64,000 bases of DNA from Calidihabitans tengchongensis (GTDB lineage: Bacteria; Sysuimicrobiota; Sysuimicrobiia; Sysuimicrobiales; Kaftiobacteriaceae). Below the pieces are notes generated by a model. It saw only the letters and a list, made by a program, of their open reading frames with translations. It ran no database searches and was not told the origin of the DNA. Within the stretch, counting starts at the first letter, position 1; each line of letters opens with the position of its first letter. Shown here in pieces: positions 24,257-33,055 of this stretch. A program made the translations under genes and the position numbers. The stretch covers positions 55,988 through 119,987 of the forward strand of contig JAVKIE010000008.1 in NCBI GenBank assembly GCA_031459615.1, in the 5' to 3' direction.

Positions 24257-25417
24257 CTAGCCTCGCCGCTCCAGAGGCACCAGAGGCCGCGGCGGCGGGC
24301 CCGTATACCGGGCCCGGGGCCGGATGAGCCGGTCGTGGTACTGCTCCCGGGCGTGGGCGCACCACCCGCTGACCCGGGCGCAGGCGAAGATCGACGTGCA
24401 CAGGTCGGCGGGGATGCCCAGGGCGTGGTACACCACCGCCGAGAAGAAGTCCACGTTGACCGGCAGGTCCGTCTCCCGGCGCATGGTCTCGTACACCCGG
24501 ACCGCGGTCTCGTACACCCGCGCCGTACCGGCCTCCTCGCTGAGCTGGCGGGCCATCTCCCGCAGGACTCCGGCCCGCGGATCATCCACCCGGTAGACGG
24601 CGTGGCCGAACCCCGGAATCCGGTTTTCGGGGCGGGCGCGCTCCTCTTTGGACATGCGGGCGCGCTCGGCCAGCCGGCGCTGGATGTATCCCTCCGCGCG
24701 CTCAGGCTCCCCGATCTCCAGCAGCATGGCCAGCACATCCTCGTTGGCCCCACCGTGACGGGGACCTTTGAGGGTGCCGATGGCGGCCACCACGGCCGAA
24801 TGCAGGTCGGTGTGGGTGGCGGCCGCCACCCGGACTGCGAACGTGCTGGCGTTGATCTCGTGCTCGGCGTGGAGCACAAAGATCATGTCCATGGTCCGCG
24901 CCGCCACCGGGCTGGGCGGGCGGCCGGTCAGCGCGTACAGAAAGTGGGCAGCCGTCCCTCCCTGCGGATGCGCCGGGACCACCGGGCGGCTGCGGCGCAG
25001 GTTATGCCAGGCCGCCACCATCGCCGGGATCTGGGCGGTCAGGCGCACCGCCTTGCGGCGGACCGCGGCGTCGTCGGTGGCCCGGCCGTCGGGATCGACC
25101 AGGCCCGCCACCGATACCGCCGTCCGCAGGACATCCAGGGGGTGGGCGGCGGGAGGACACGAGCGCAGGGAGGACAGGACGGGCTCGGGCAGCGCCCGGG
25201 CGTCGGCCAGGCTGGCGGTCAGCGCCGCCGCCTGCGCCCGGGTGGGCAGCTCGCCCTCCCACAGGAGGTGGACCACCTCTTCGTACGTGGTGTGCAGGGC
25301 CAGGTCGCGGATATCGTAGCCGCGGTACAAAAGGCGCCCCGCCTCCCCATCCACGGTCGAGATGGCGGAGGTGACCGCCACCACGTCCTTCAGTCCTGCC
25401 CGGAACTCCACCCCCAT
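24257..25417 (-). CDS. Citrate synthase (or 2-methylcitrate synthase)
   Basis: 386 residues from ATG 25417 with a GGAGG Shine-Dalgarno. Catalytic residues are in HAEHEINASTFAVR, LKGPRHGGANEDVLAMLLEI and VNVDFFSAVVYHALGIP. GRLLYRGYDIRDLA near the N-terminus and PENRIPGFGHAVYRVDDPRA are typical of the short Gram-positive/archaeal type. It condenses oxaloacetate with acetyl-CoA (or propionyl-CoA); the sequence does not settle which. It is first in a run with the glutaredoxin-like gene and phnDCE, an unusual set of neighbours. An extended -10 promoter element lies just upstream. Confidence 0.93.
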   Translation of the reverse strand: MGVEFRAGLKDVVAVTSAISTVDGEAGRLLYRGYDIRDLALHTTYEEVVHLLWEGELPTRAQAAALTASLADARALPEPVLSSLRSCPPAAHPLDVLRTAVSVAGLVDPDGRATDDAAVRRKAVRLTAQIPAMVAAWHNLRRSRPVVPAHPQGGTAAHFLYALTGRPPSPVAARTMDMIFVLHAEHEINASTFAVRVAAATHTDLHSAVVAAIGTLKGPRHGGANEDVLAMLLEIGEPERAEGYIQRRLAERARMSKEERARPENRIPGFGHAVYRVDDPRAGVLREMARQLSEEAGTARVYETAVRVYETMRRETDLPVNVDFFSAVVYHALGIPADLCTSIFACARVSGWCAHAREQYHDRLIRPRARYTGPPPRPLVPLERRG

Positions 25418-25445
25418 GGATCTGCCTCCGCGGACCGCCGGACCC

Positions 25446-25454
25446 ATTCTAGCA
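25446..25454 (-). promoter_or_regulatory. Extended -10 element upstream of citrate synthase
   Basis: TGCTAGAAT on the minus strand, the same nonamer found at both 12.8-kb promoters. No TTGACA-like -35 is visible at the right spacing, so activity would depend on the TGn extension. The leader would be about 22 bases. Confidence 0.5.
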
Positions 25455-25478
25455 GGTCGCGCGGGCGTCCGGCCGGCG

Positions 25479-26405
25479 TCACCCGTCCGCTGGCAGCTCG
25501 GCCGGACGACCCGGCCAGGACAGCGGCCCTCCCGCGGGCACCTCCACGACCACCGCGATGCCGTCGGGGTCCCGCACCCGCACGGCCAGGTGCTCCCCTC
25601 TGTCCCGAACGTCCTCCACCGCCACCCGGTGACGGCCCAGGCGGGCCCGCACCGCCGGCCACGCCGCGGCCGACGGCAGGCGGACCGAGAACTCGCGCAG
25701 GCCCGGGGCGTCCGCCTGAGGTGAGGGCAGGTCGGTGCCGGCCCAGATGTTCACCCCCACGTGGTGGTGGTAATCCCCCGCGGCGTAGAACCGCGCCCCG
25801 GGATAACTGCGCTGGGTGACCACGAACCCCAGGGCGTCGGCGTAGAACCCATCGGCCCGGTCCAGATCCGTGACGTGCAGGTGGACGTGGCCGATCCGCC
25901 CGCCCGCCGCCTCCCGGTCCGGCGCGGCCAGCCGGAGAAGGCCGTCCAGGTCCAGCGGCCGCGTCACCATGGCCAGGGCACCGCCGCGGCGCGGCCAGAC
26001 GTCGGGGTCCCTGTCGGCATAGATCTCGACGCCGTTCCCCTCCGGGTCGGCCAGATAGATGGCCTCGCTGACGCCGTGGTCGGCGGCCCCCTGCAGGGGC
26101 CAGCCCGAGGCCAGCAGGCGCGCCAGAACCCCGGCCAGCACCTGGCGGGTGGGATACAGCACGGCCAGGTGGTACAGGCCGGCGGTCCGGCGGCGGGGCG
26201 CCGACGCCGGCGAGATGGCCAGGTGCAGCGGCGGGCGCCCGTCGGCGGAGAGCACCCAGGTGCCGGACGCCTCCGCGATCAGGCGAAAGCCCAGGCGTTC
26301 CCGGTAAAAGGCGGCCAGCCCCCGGGGGTCGGAGGCGCCGAGGTGGACGTAGCCCACCGTGGTGCCGTCGGGCAGGTACCGGTCAGGGTCGGGCAGAGTG
26401 GTCAT
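25479..26405 (-). CDS. Two-domain VOC (glyoxalase/extradiol dioxygenase fold) protein
   Basis: 308 residues with two vicinal-oxygen-chelate repeats. The first (about 15-130) has VGYVHLGASDPRGLAAFYRE, HLAVLYPTR and AIYLADPEGNGVEIYADRD. The second (about 170-290) has GHVHLHVTDLDRADGFYADA, HHHVGVNIWAG and VRDPDGIAVVVEV. Histidine and glutamate metal ligands are present in both. The layout matches CatE/YfiE-type catechol 2,3-dioxygenases of Bacillus. The substrate is unknown, since no aromatic-degradation genes are nearby. It lies downstream of nrdJ in the same direction. Confidence 0.85.
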   Translation of the reverse strand: MTTLPDPDRYLPDGTTVGYVHLGASDPRGLAAFYRERLGFRLIAEASGTWVLSADGRPPLHLAISPASAPRRRTAGLYHLAVLYPTRQVLAGVLARLLASGWPLQGAADHGVSEAIYLADPEGNGVEIYADRDPDVWPRRGGALAMVTRPLDLDGLLRLAAPDREAAGGRIGHVHLHVTDLDRADGFYADALGFVVTQRSYPGARFYAAGDYHHHVGVNIWAGTDLPSPQADAPGLREFSVRLPSAAAWPAVRARLGRHRVAVEDVRDRGEHLAVRVRDPDGIAVVVEVPAGGPLSWPGRPAELPADG

Positions 26406-26475
26406 CGCCGGGCCATCCGAACAGGCACACGGCCCTGCCGGCCCCCGGTCTTCCCGATCCTCCCCGGCCCCCCGG

Positions 26476-28881
26476 TCAGCACCGGGAGTAGCCGCACGAC
26501 GGACAGTGGGCGCACCCGTTCTCGTGCACCAGCTGGCTGCCGCAGTCGGGGCAGATGCCGATGAACTCCAGGTGGACGGCCCGCTCGCCGTTCCCTTCGG
26601 CGGCTTCCGCCGCCGGGACCGGGGATCCCGCGGCGAACCGCAGCGGCTGCTGGCGGGCGCGGACCCGCGGCTCGGGCAGCACGTCGGCCCGCGGGAACTC
26701 CTTGTCGGGGCGGAAGTCGTCTCCGTACAGCGCCCGGCCCAGGGCCAGGGCCACGGCCTGGGCGATGGTGGACACCCGCACCACCGTCCCGCTGGCCGAG
26801 CGGTCGAACGCCACCTCCTTGCTCTGGACCCGCCACAGCTGCTCGATGACCTGCCGGGGGTCGAGGCCGCCGCGCAGGGCGAGCGACGCTAGCCGCCCGA
26901 TGGCCTCCGCCTCCGCGTCCAGGGAGTGGACGAAGACCTCGCAGACCCCCCACTCGTCCTCGTTGACGACCACGTACACCCGCCCGCGGGGAGTCTCCAC
27001 CCGCTCGGTGCGGCCGGCGGTGACCTTGGGCCGGGGGCGGGGGGCGGCGCGGGCGGGTCCCGCCGGAGCCGCGGCGGTCGGGGCCGCCTGCTCGGCCGCC
27101 TGCTCCTCGGTCAGCAGGATGCCCTCCCGGCTGCCCTCCCGGTACACGGTGATCCCCTTGCACCCCAGCTTCCAGGCCAGGAAGTAGATCCGCTCCACCT
27201 CTTCCGGCGGCGTGTCCCGCGGCAGGTTGACGGTGCTGCTGATGGAGTGGTCGATGTGCTTCTGGATCGCCGCCTGCATCCGGACCCGCATCTCGGGCTT
27301 GATCTGGTGGGCGGTGACGAAGTACGGAGGGAGGTCGGCCTCCCGCTCGATCCCGAAGCGGGCCATGTACTCGCGCACCAGCGGGTGGTAGACGGTGAAC
27401 GTCTCCTGGGACAGGGACTCGGACCGCCGGATGTAGGACAGGGCGAACACAGGCTCGATGCCGCTGGTGACGCCCGCCAGGGCGGCCCCGCTGCCCACCG
27501 GGGGCACCGTGAGCAGGGCCACGTTGCGCAGGCCGTGGCGGCGGATGCGCTCCAAGACAGCCGGCTGCAGGGTGGCCAGGAACGGGCCGCGGAGGTGGCG
27601 CTCGGGGTCGTAGGCGGGAAAGACGCCCTTCTCGGCGGCCAGGGAGGCGCTGGCGTCATAGACCACGTTCTTGATGCGGTCGAACAGCCGGTCCACGAAC
27701 GCGATGGCCTCCTCGGAGTCGTAGCGCAGGCCCAGCTGGATCAGCATGTCGCCCAGCCCCGTGAACCCCACGCCGATGCGGCGGGACCGCAGGCTGGCCT
27801 CGCGCTGCTGGGGCAGGGGGTGCTTGTCGGCGTTGTAGTCCAGCACGTTGTCCAGAAACCGGGTGGCGTAGCGCAGCGCCGGCTCCAGCTGGTCCCAGTC
27901 CACCCGGGCCTGGGATGTGAACGGGTCCGCGACAAAGCGCGCCAGGTTCACGTTGCCCAGGCAGCAGTTGCCATACGGCTCCAGGGGGATCTCGGAGCAG
28001 GGATTGGTGGTGATGACCTCCATGCCGTCGTACTCGGAGGTGGACCAGCGGACCACCTGGTCCCAGAAGATGACCCCCGGCTCGGCGTAGTCCCGGGCGC
28101 CCCGGATCAGTTCGGCCCACAGTTCCCGCGCCCGCACCGTCCGCCGTACCGAGGCCTTCTCGTTGTGGAACACCAGGTCCCAGGTGCCGTCGGCCTCCAC
28201 GGCCCGCATGAAGGCATCGCTCACCCGCACGCTGATGTTGGCATAGCGAACCCGGGTGAGGTTGCGCTTGACCCGCACGAAGTCCAGCACGTCGGGGTGC
28301 GAGTCGGCGATGGTGATCATCAGCGCTCCCCGCCGGCCGCTCTGGCCGATGGTGCCGGTGGTCAGGGACATGAGCTCCATGAAGGAGACCGCGCCGGTGC
28401 TGGAGCGGGCCGCGTTGTTCACCGGGGCCCCCCGGGGGCGGAGGATGCTGATGTCCGTCCCCACGCCGCCGCCCAGGGAGTAGGTACGGGCCGCCTCCTT
28501 CATCCAGTCGAAGATCGCCTCAATGGAGTCGTCCCGGATGGGGATGACGTAACAGTTCAGCAGGGTGACCCGCTTGGGGTTGCCGGCCCCGTGCATGATG
28601 CGCCCGCCCGGGATGAACCGGAAGTCCTCCAGCAGCCAGTAGAACTTCTCCTCCCACTCCCGCCGGGCCTGGGGGGTGGCCTCCACCGACGCCAGCTCCC
28701 GGGCGATCCGCCGCCACATCTGCGGGGGGAGGGTTTCCAGGGGCCGTCCGCCGGGATCCCGGAGGGCGTACTTGTCGAAGAACACCCGGGCCCGCAGCTC
28801 GTCGCCACCGAAATACTCCAGGGTCTCGCGCGGCAGGTCGGTCGCCGGAGAGGACGTCGTCACGGGAACATCGGCATCCAC
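26476..28881 (-). CDS. nrdJ: Adenosylcobalamin-dependent (class II) ribonucleotide reductase
   Basis: About 801 residues from GTG 28881, 8 bases after GGAAGGGG; GTG 28890 is also in frame. The catalytic barrel includes PGGRIMHGAGNP, TLLNCYVIPIRDDSIEAIFD, SLGGGVGTDISILRPRGAPV and TTNPCSEIPLEPYGNCCLGN, with the NPCSE cysteine and glutamate. VALLTVPPVGSGAALAGVTS follows. The C-terminal tail has a zinc-ribbon-like CPDCGSQLVHENGCAHCPSC that ends in further cysteines for thioredoxin re-reduction. It reduces ribonucleotides to deoxyribonucleotides with B12 and without oxygen demand. It follows nrdR by 64 bases, so it is very likely in one NrdR-controlled operon. Confidence 0.96.
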   Translation of the reverse strand: MDADVPVTTSSPATDLPRETLEYFGGDELRARVFFDKYALRDPGGRPLETLPPQMWRRIARELASVEATPQARREWEEKFYWLLEDFRFIPGGRIMHGAGNPKRVTLLNCYVIPIRDDSIEAIFDWMKEAARTYSLGGGVGTDISILRPRGAPVNNAARSSTGAVSFMELMSLTTGTIGQSGRRGALMITIADSHPDVLDFVRVKRNLTRVRYANISVRVSDAFMRAVEADGTWDLVFHNEKASVRRTVRARELWAELIRGARDYAEPGVIFWDQVVRWSTSEYDGMEVITTNPCSEIPLEPYGNCCLGNVNLARFVADPFTSQARVDWDQLEPALRYATRFLDNVLDYNADKHPLPQQREASLRSRRIGVGFTGLGDMLIQLGLRYDSEEAIAFVDRLFDRIKNVVYDASASLAAEKGVFPAYDPERHLRGPFLATLQPAVLERIRRHGLRNVALLTVPPVGSGAALAGVTSGIEPVFALSYIRRSESLSQETFTVYHPLVREYMARFGIEREADLPPYFVTAHQIKPEMRVRMQAAIQKHIDHSISSTVNLPRDTPPEEVERIYFLAWKLGCKGITVYREGSREGILLTEEQAAEQAAPTAAAPAGPARAAPRPRPKVTAGRTERVETPRGRVYVVVNEDEWGVCEVFVHSLDAEAEAIGRLASLALRGGLDPRQVIEQLWRVQSKEVAFDRSASGTVVRVSTIAQAVALALGRALYGDDFRPDKEFPRADVLPEPRVRARQQPLRFAAGSPVPAAEAAEGNGERAVHLEFIGICPDCGSQLVHENGCAHCPSCGYSRC

Positions 28882-28945
28882 GGGGCTCACCCCTTCCCGA
28901 ACGGCGGGCCCGCGCATCCGGCCGGCCGGGCGCGGGTCCCTGCGG

Positions 28946-29473
28946 TTACGAGGGTGTCTTGGTCGGACCGCCTTCGACGGACAGCAAGGGGACCTGGGCG
29001 CGCAGGGCCTCTTCCCGCCTCTTGCGCTCCTTGAGGGTCTCGGCTTCCTCCACGAGCATGTCCAGGTCCCGGAACCGCCGGTGCTCGGAGGCAAACCGCA
29101 CGTAGGCCACATCATCCAGCCGTCGCAACCGCTCCATCACCAGCGCGCCGATCTGCAGCGAGCTGACCTCCCGGTCGCCGCGCCCGGTCACCTCCCGCTC
29201 CACCTCGTCCACGATCTTCTCCAGGTCGTCCATGCTGACGGGGCGTTTGCCGCAGGCCAGCATCAGCCCCCGCAGGACCTTGGAGCGGTCGAAGGGCTCC
29301 CGGCGCCCGTCCCGCTTGACCACCATCACGGGCACATGGTCCATCCTCTCGTAGGTGGTGAAGCGGCGGCTGCAGCGGGGGCACTCCCTGCGCCTGCGGA
29401 TGGCCGCACCCTCATCCACCGGCCGGGAGTCGAGGACCCTGGTGTCATCGTGAGAGCAGTACGGGCAGCGCAT
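28946..29473 (-). CDS. nrdR: Transcriptional repressor NrdR
   Basis: 175 residues from ATG 29473, which gives the standard MRCPYCSHDDTRVLDSR. The zinc ribbon ends CPRCSRRFTTYER. The ATP-cone domain follows: MVVKRDGRREPFDRSKVLRG and later VSSLQIGALVMERL. The tail is about 20 residues longer than usual. NrdR senses ATP/dATP and represses ribonucleotide reductase genes. The gene precedes nrdJ and has its own promoter overlapped by two NrdR-box-like sequences. Confidence 0.96.
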   Translation of the reverse strand: MRCPYCSHDDTRVLDSRPVDEGAAIRRRRECPRCSRRFTTYERMDHVPVMVVKRDGRREPFDRSKVLRGLMLACGKRPVSMDDLEKIVDEVEREVTGRGDREVSSLQIGALVMERLRRLDDVAYVRFASEHRRFRDLDMLVEEAETLKERKRREEALRAQVPLLSVEGGPTKTPS

Positions 29474-29483
29474 GATGCGGGGC

Positions 29484-29537
29484 CCCACAACATCCTGGGG
29501 CACCCCCGATTCTAGGACCCCACATGTTGTGTGTCAA
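29484..29537 (-). promoter_or_regulatory. nrdR-nrdJ promoter with candidate NrdR boxes
   Basis: On the minus strand TTGACA (29537-29532), exactly 17 bases, then TAGAAT (29514-29509). Two related sequences overlap it. One is ACACAACATGTGGGG (about 29532-29518), inside the spacer. The other, in inverted orientation, is CCCCACAACATCCTGGGG (plus strand 29484-29501), at the start site. Their centres are about 32-33 bp apart, three helical turns. NrdR boxes are 16-bp sites spaced this way, which suggests autoregulation of the operon. Confidence 0.75.
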
Positions 29538-29638
29538 CGTCCCAATTCCGCCGAAATCCCGGGGCCGCCCTGCCGCCCGGCACGGCCATGGCGGGGCGCA
29601 CGGGTCGGGAGAGCCCCGCAGAAGCTTCCCGGGCGGGC

Positions 29639-30799
29639 TCAGGCTCGAAAAAGCGCTTCCTCGCGGCCCAACAGGCGGGCGGAGGCGGCCAGGCCGACCA
29701 GGGCACCGGCCGCGGGAGACAGGACGGCCAGGGCCAGCCAGGCAGGCGGCAGCGTGCCCAGGAGCAGCCCTCGGGAGGCGAACACGGTTCCCAGGCCAGG
29801 CACCAGGTAGGCCCAGGCGGCCTTCTCCCACCCGTCCAGGACAGGCGCGGCCAGGGCGGGCAGGCTCACCAGCAGGTAGACCGGCGTGAAATACTGCTGG
29901 GCCTGGCGCACGCTGCGGGCCAGCAGGCTGAGGGCGAGCTGGACGGCGGACAGGAAAGCCACCACCGTCACGGCCAGGAGGACCAGGGCCGCCGCGGCGG
30001 CCGGAGGGACGGCAAGGGACACGGGGGGCAGCCCCAGCGGCAGGCGGGCTCCCGCCCACAGGCCGGCCACAGTGCTGGCCACCACCATGGCGACGGCGGC
30101 CAGTGCCGTGGTCCAGACCGCCAGAAACTTTCCCGCCGCGATCGCCGCCCGGGGCGCGGGGGTGGCCAGAAGCAGCTCCAGGGTCTGGCGCTCGGCCTCT
30201 CCGGCGCCGGTGTCCAGGGCGGCGTGCTGGCCGCCCAGCACGGCCCACAGGACCACGACGAAGGGCAGCACGCCGGCCAGGAGCAGCTGGCCCGACCGGG
30301 CGCGTCCGGCCACATCGCGCTCGCTGACGGCCAGCGCCACCAGGGCCGCCTCCGCCAGCCCTGCCTCCGCCAGTCGCCGCCGGACGTGAGCCTGAGTGGC
30401 GGCCGCCAGCGCCTGCTGCACCCGCGCCCGCGCCACCACCGAGCCCGGGCGCGTGCGGTCGTACAGCACGACGACGCGGCGGATCCCGCCCCCGACCGGC
30501 TCGGCCCGGAGGACGGCGTCCACCGTGCCCGCCTCCAGGGCGGCTTCGGGGTCGGGGACCCGGACAGACCGGATTCCTCCGGCGGCCTCCAGCAGGTCTG
30601 CGGTCTCTCCCTCCACCGCCACCACCACCGCCGCGGACTCGCGGGCGCGGCGCTGGCGCTCGGCCAGGGCGGGAAGAGCCACGGTGAGGGTGGGCATCAG
30701 GATCGCCGGCAGCAGCAGGGCCACCAGGACCGTCCGGTGATCCCGCAGGGCCTCCACCGTCTCCTTGCGGAAGACGGCGGCCGCCACGGACCAGCTCAC
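29639..30799 (-). CDS. ABC-2 type transporter permease (NatB-like)
   Basis: About 386 residues from a GTG at 30799 that overlaps the protease stop (GTGA). TM1 (VLVALLLPAILMPTLTVALP) is followed by an extracytoplasmic region of about 130 residues, and then five or six membrane segments. GEAERQTLELLLATPAPRAAIAAGKFLA is the conserved coupling segment of NatB/CcmB-like permeases. No ATPase gene is adjacent, so the partner is elsewhere. It is coupled to the site-2 protease gene and ends the dcw-cluster transcript before nrdR. Confidence 0.8.
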   Translation of the reverse strand: MSWSVAAAVFRKETVEALRDHRTVLVALLLPAILMPTLTVALPALAERQRRARESAAVVVAVEGETADLLEAAGGIRSVRVPDPEAALEAGTVDAVLRAEPVGGGIRRVVVLYDRTRPGSVVARARVQQALAAATQAHVRRRLAEAGLAEAALVALAVSERDVAGRARSGQLLLAGVLPFVVVLWAVLGGQHAALDTGAGEAERQTLELLLATPAPRAAIAAGKFLAVWTTALAAVAMVVASTVAGLWAGARLPLGLPPVSLAVPPAAAAALVLLAVTVVAFLSAVQLALSLLARSVRQAQQYFTPVYLLVSLPALAAPVLDGWEKAAWAYLVPGLGTVFASRGLLLGTLPPAWLALAVLSPAAGALVGLAASARLLGREEALFRA

Positions 30800-31866
30800 C
30801 GCCACCACCGCCCGAGGGGGGAGGCCTCGGAGGGCACGACGCTCACCGCGAAGATCGCCAGCAGCGCCAGCCCCATCACCCACCGGCTGGGGCGAGCCGG
30901 GGAGACGTCGTCCAGCGGGCCGGGGTGCCCCCGGGGGATCATCAGGAAGATCAGGACGGCCATCACCCAGTATCCCAGAAGAACCGCCACCCCCACCGCC
31001 GCCCACGACAGGACCTGGTGGCCTCGGCGGCCCAGCAGGGCCCGGACCGCGTGGCCCCCGTCCAGCATGCCCGCCGGCAGCAGGTTCAGGCTGGTGACGA
31101 GCAGGCCGATCCATCCCGCGAACAGGATGGGATGGCCCAGGACCACCGCGTCGGACGGCGGGTGCAGCAGCCACCGGATCAGCCACTGCAGCAGCAGGGG
31201 ATCGGGCAGGGTGATCCCGCTGAAGTCCGTGGGCCGGATCACGAACGAATGGGTGATGCCGATGATCAGCACCGGCACGGCGACCGCAAACCCGGCGATG
31301 GGTCCCGCGGCCCCTACGTCGATGAGAGCGTCGCGGTTGGGAGCCGGGGTGCGGGTGATGATGACCGCCCCCATGGTGCCCAGGGGAGGGAACATGGGAA
31401 TGAAGTAGGGCAGGCTGCTGTCCACCCCCCGCAGGACGGACGCCACTTTGTGGCCCATCTCGTGGGTCACCAGGATCGCCATCAGCGCCGCCGCGAAGCT
31501 GGCGCCCCCGGAGGCCGCCGAGGACAGATAGCCCGCCTCCACCAGCGGCCGGGCCATCAGGTAGCCGGCCAGAAAGGTGGTGAGGATGGTGGCGGCAAAC
31601 AGCGCCGCGTTGGGAGCCCACCGCCACGGCGTCCGCGGCGGGCGGGGCAGCAGGACCAGCAGCACGCGGCCGTCGCGCTCCCGCAGCATGGGCAGCAACC
31701 CCAGGGGCTCCAGGCGCCGCCGCAGGGCCAGGAAGCGCTCGCGGCCGTCGGGGGGCACGAGGACGACAAAAGCCACCCTCCCCCCGTCCTCCACCACGCC
31801 AGCGACGGGAAAGTGGCTGGAGACGAGACCGGACAGCCGCTCCGGCTCGGTGAACAGATCCCTCAC
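30796..31866 (-). CDS. Site-2 protease family membrane metalloprotease
   Basis: 356 residues from a GTG start. A soluble N-terminal region (about 1-85) precedes six or more membrane segments. The zinc site is VTHEMGHKVAS (HExxH). The second motif is NLLPAGMLDGGHAVRAL (NxxPxxxLDGG). There is no PDZ domain, which places it with the FtsH-like-neighbour/archaeal S2P group and not RseP. Such proteases cut transmembrane segments of anti-sigma factors or other regulators. The location just downstream of ftsZ suggests a link to envelope or division, but no substrate is visible. Confidence 0.88.
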   Translation of the reverse strand: MRDLFTEPERLSGLVSSHFPVAGVVEDGGRVAFVVLVPPDGRERFLALRRRLEPLGLLPMLRERDGRVLLVLLPRPPRTPWRWAPNAALFAATILTTFLAGYLMARPLVEAGYLSSAASGGASFAAALMAILVTHEMGHKVASVLRGVDSSLPYFIPMFPPLGTMGAVIITRTPAPNRDALIDVGAAGPIAGFAVAVPVLIIGITHSFVIRPTDFSGITLPDPLLLQWLIRWLLHPPSDAVVLGHPILFAGWIGLLVTSLNLLPAGMLDGGHAVRALLGRRGHQVLSWAAVGVAVLLGYWVMAVLIFLMIPRGHPGPLDDVSPARPSRWVMGLALLAIFAVSVVPSEASPLGRWWR

Positions 31867-31956
31867 GACATCCCTAGGGTACGGCTCCCGGGCGGGGAAC
31901 GGAAGAGGGGATCCCGCCTCCGGCGCGGCCTCGCCGGCAGGTGCGCCCCGGCGCCA

Positions 31957-33015
31957 TCAGCGCCGCCGCAGGAAGGCGGGGATATCCAGGTCGTTGATCA
32001 GCGCCCGCACCCCGTCGTCGGTGACCTCGGGCTCCTCGGCCACGGTCTGCGCGGGCTTGCGCTCGGCGTCGAACCCCGTGGCGATGACGGTGATGCGCAC
32101 CTCGCCGTTGACCTTGTCGTCGATGACCGCCCCGAAGATGATGTTGGCGTCGGGGTCGGCGGCGTCCTTGATGATCTGCGCGGCCTCGCTGACCTCCAGC
32201 AGCCCCAGGTCCAGCCCGCCGGTCACGTTGATCAGCACGCCCCGGGCGCCCTGCATGGAGGTCTCCAGCAGGGGGCTGCTGATGGCCGCCTGGGCGGCCC
32301 GCAGGGCGCGGTCCTCGCCGCTGGCCACTCCGATGCCGATCAGGGCCGACCCCGCCTCGTGCATGATGGTCCGCACGTCGGCAAAGTCCAGGTTGATCAG
32401 GCCCGGCACCGTGATCAGATCGGCGATCCCCTGCACCCCCTGCCGCAGGACATCGTCGGCCACCCGGAATGCCTCCACCACGGTGGCGGTGCGGTCGATG
32501 ATCTGCAGCAGCCGGTCGTTGGGGATGGTGATCAGCGTGTTGACCTTCTGCTTGAGCGCCCGGACGCCTTCCTCGGCCGCCTGCGCCCGCCGCCGGCCCT
32601 CGAAGCCGAAGGGCTTGGTGACCACCCCGATGGTCAGCGCCCCCAGTTCCCGGGCCACCTCCGCCACCACCGGGGAGCCCCCGGTGCCGGTGCCGCCGCC
32701 CATGCCGGCGGTGATGAACACCATGTCGGCCCCCTCCAGGGCCTCGTAGAGGTCCTCCTTGCTCTCCTCGGCCGCCTGGCGGCCCACCTCGGGGTCTCCC
32801 CCCGCCCCCAGCCCCTTGGTGAGCTTGCTGCCGATGTGGATCTTCTTGTCGGCGCTGCTCAGGGCGAGGGCCTGGGCGTCGGTGTTGATGGCGATGAACT
32901 CCACGCCCCGCAGGCCGGCGCTGATCATCCGGTTGACCGCGTTGCTGCCGCCGCCCCCGACGCCGACCACCTTGATGGCCGCGTACCGGCGCAGGTCTCG
33001 ATCCAGATGTCCCAT
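31957..33015 (-). CDS. ftsZ: Cell division protein FtsZ
   Basis: 352 residues. KVVGVGGGGSNAVNRMI, INTDAQAL, the tubulin signature ITAGMGGGTGTGGSPVVAEV, TIGVVTKPFGFEGRRR and the T7 loop DLITVPGLINLDFADV are intact; only GTGAAP is changed to GTGGSP. A short linker leads to the C-terminal peptide DLDIPAFLRRR, which binds FtsA, SepF and other partners. FtsZ polymerises with GTP to form the division ring. It follows ftsA after 40 bases in the dcw cluster. Confidence 0.98.
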   Translation of the reverse strand: MGHLDRDLRRYAAIKVVGVGGGGSNAVNRMISAGLRGVEFIAINTDAQALALSSADKKIHIGSKLTKGLGAGGDPEVGRQAAEESKEDLYEALEGADMVFITAGMGGGTGTGGSPVVAEVARELGALTIGVVTKPFGFEGRRRAQAAEEGVRALKQKVNTLITIPNDRLLQIIDRTATVVEAFRVADDVLRQGVQGIADLITVPGLINLDFADVRTIMHEAGSALIGIGVASGEDRALRAAQAAISSPLLETSMQGARGVLINVTGGLDLGLLEVSEAAQIIKDAADPDANIIFGAVIDDKVNGEVRITVIATGFDAERKPAQTVAEEPEVTDDGVRALINDLDIPAFLRRR

Positions 33016-33055
33016 GCTCGGTTCCCCCTCGACAGCCGGCTCCGGGCCGGCCCGC

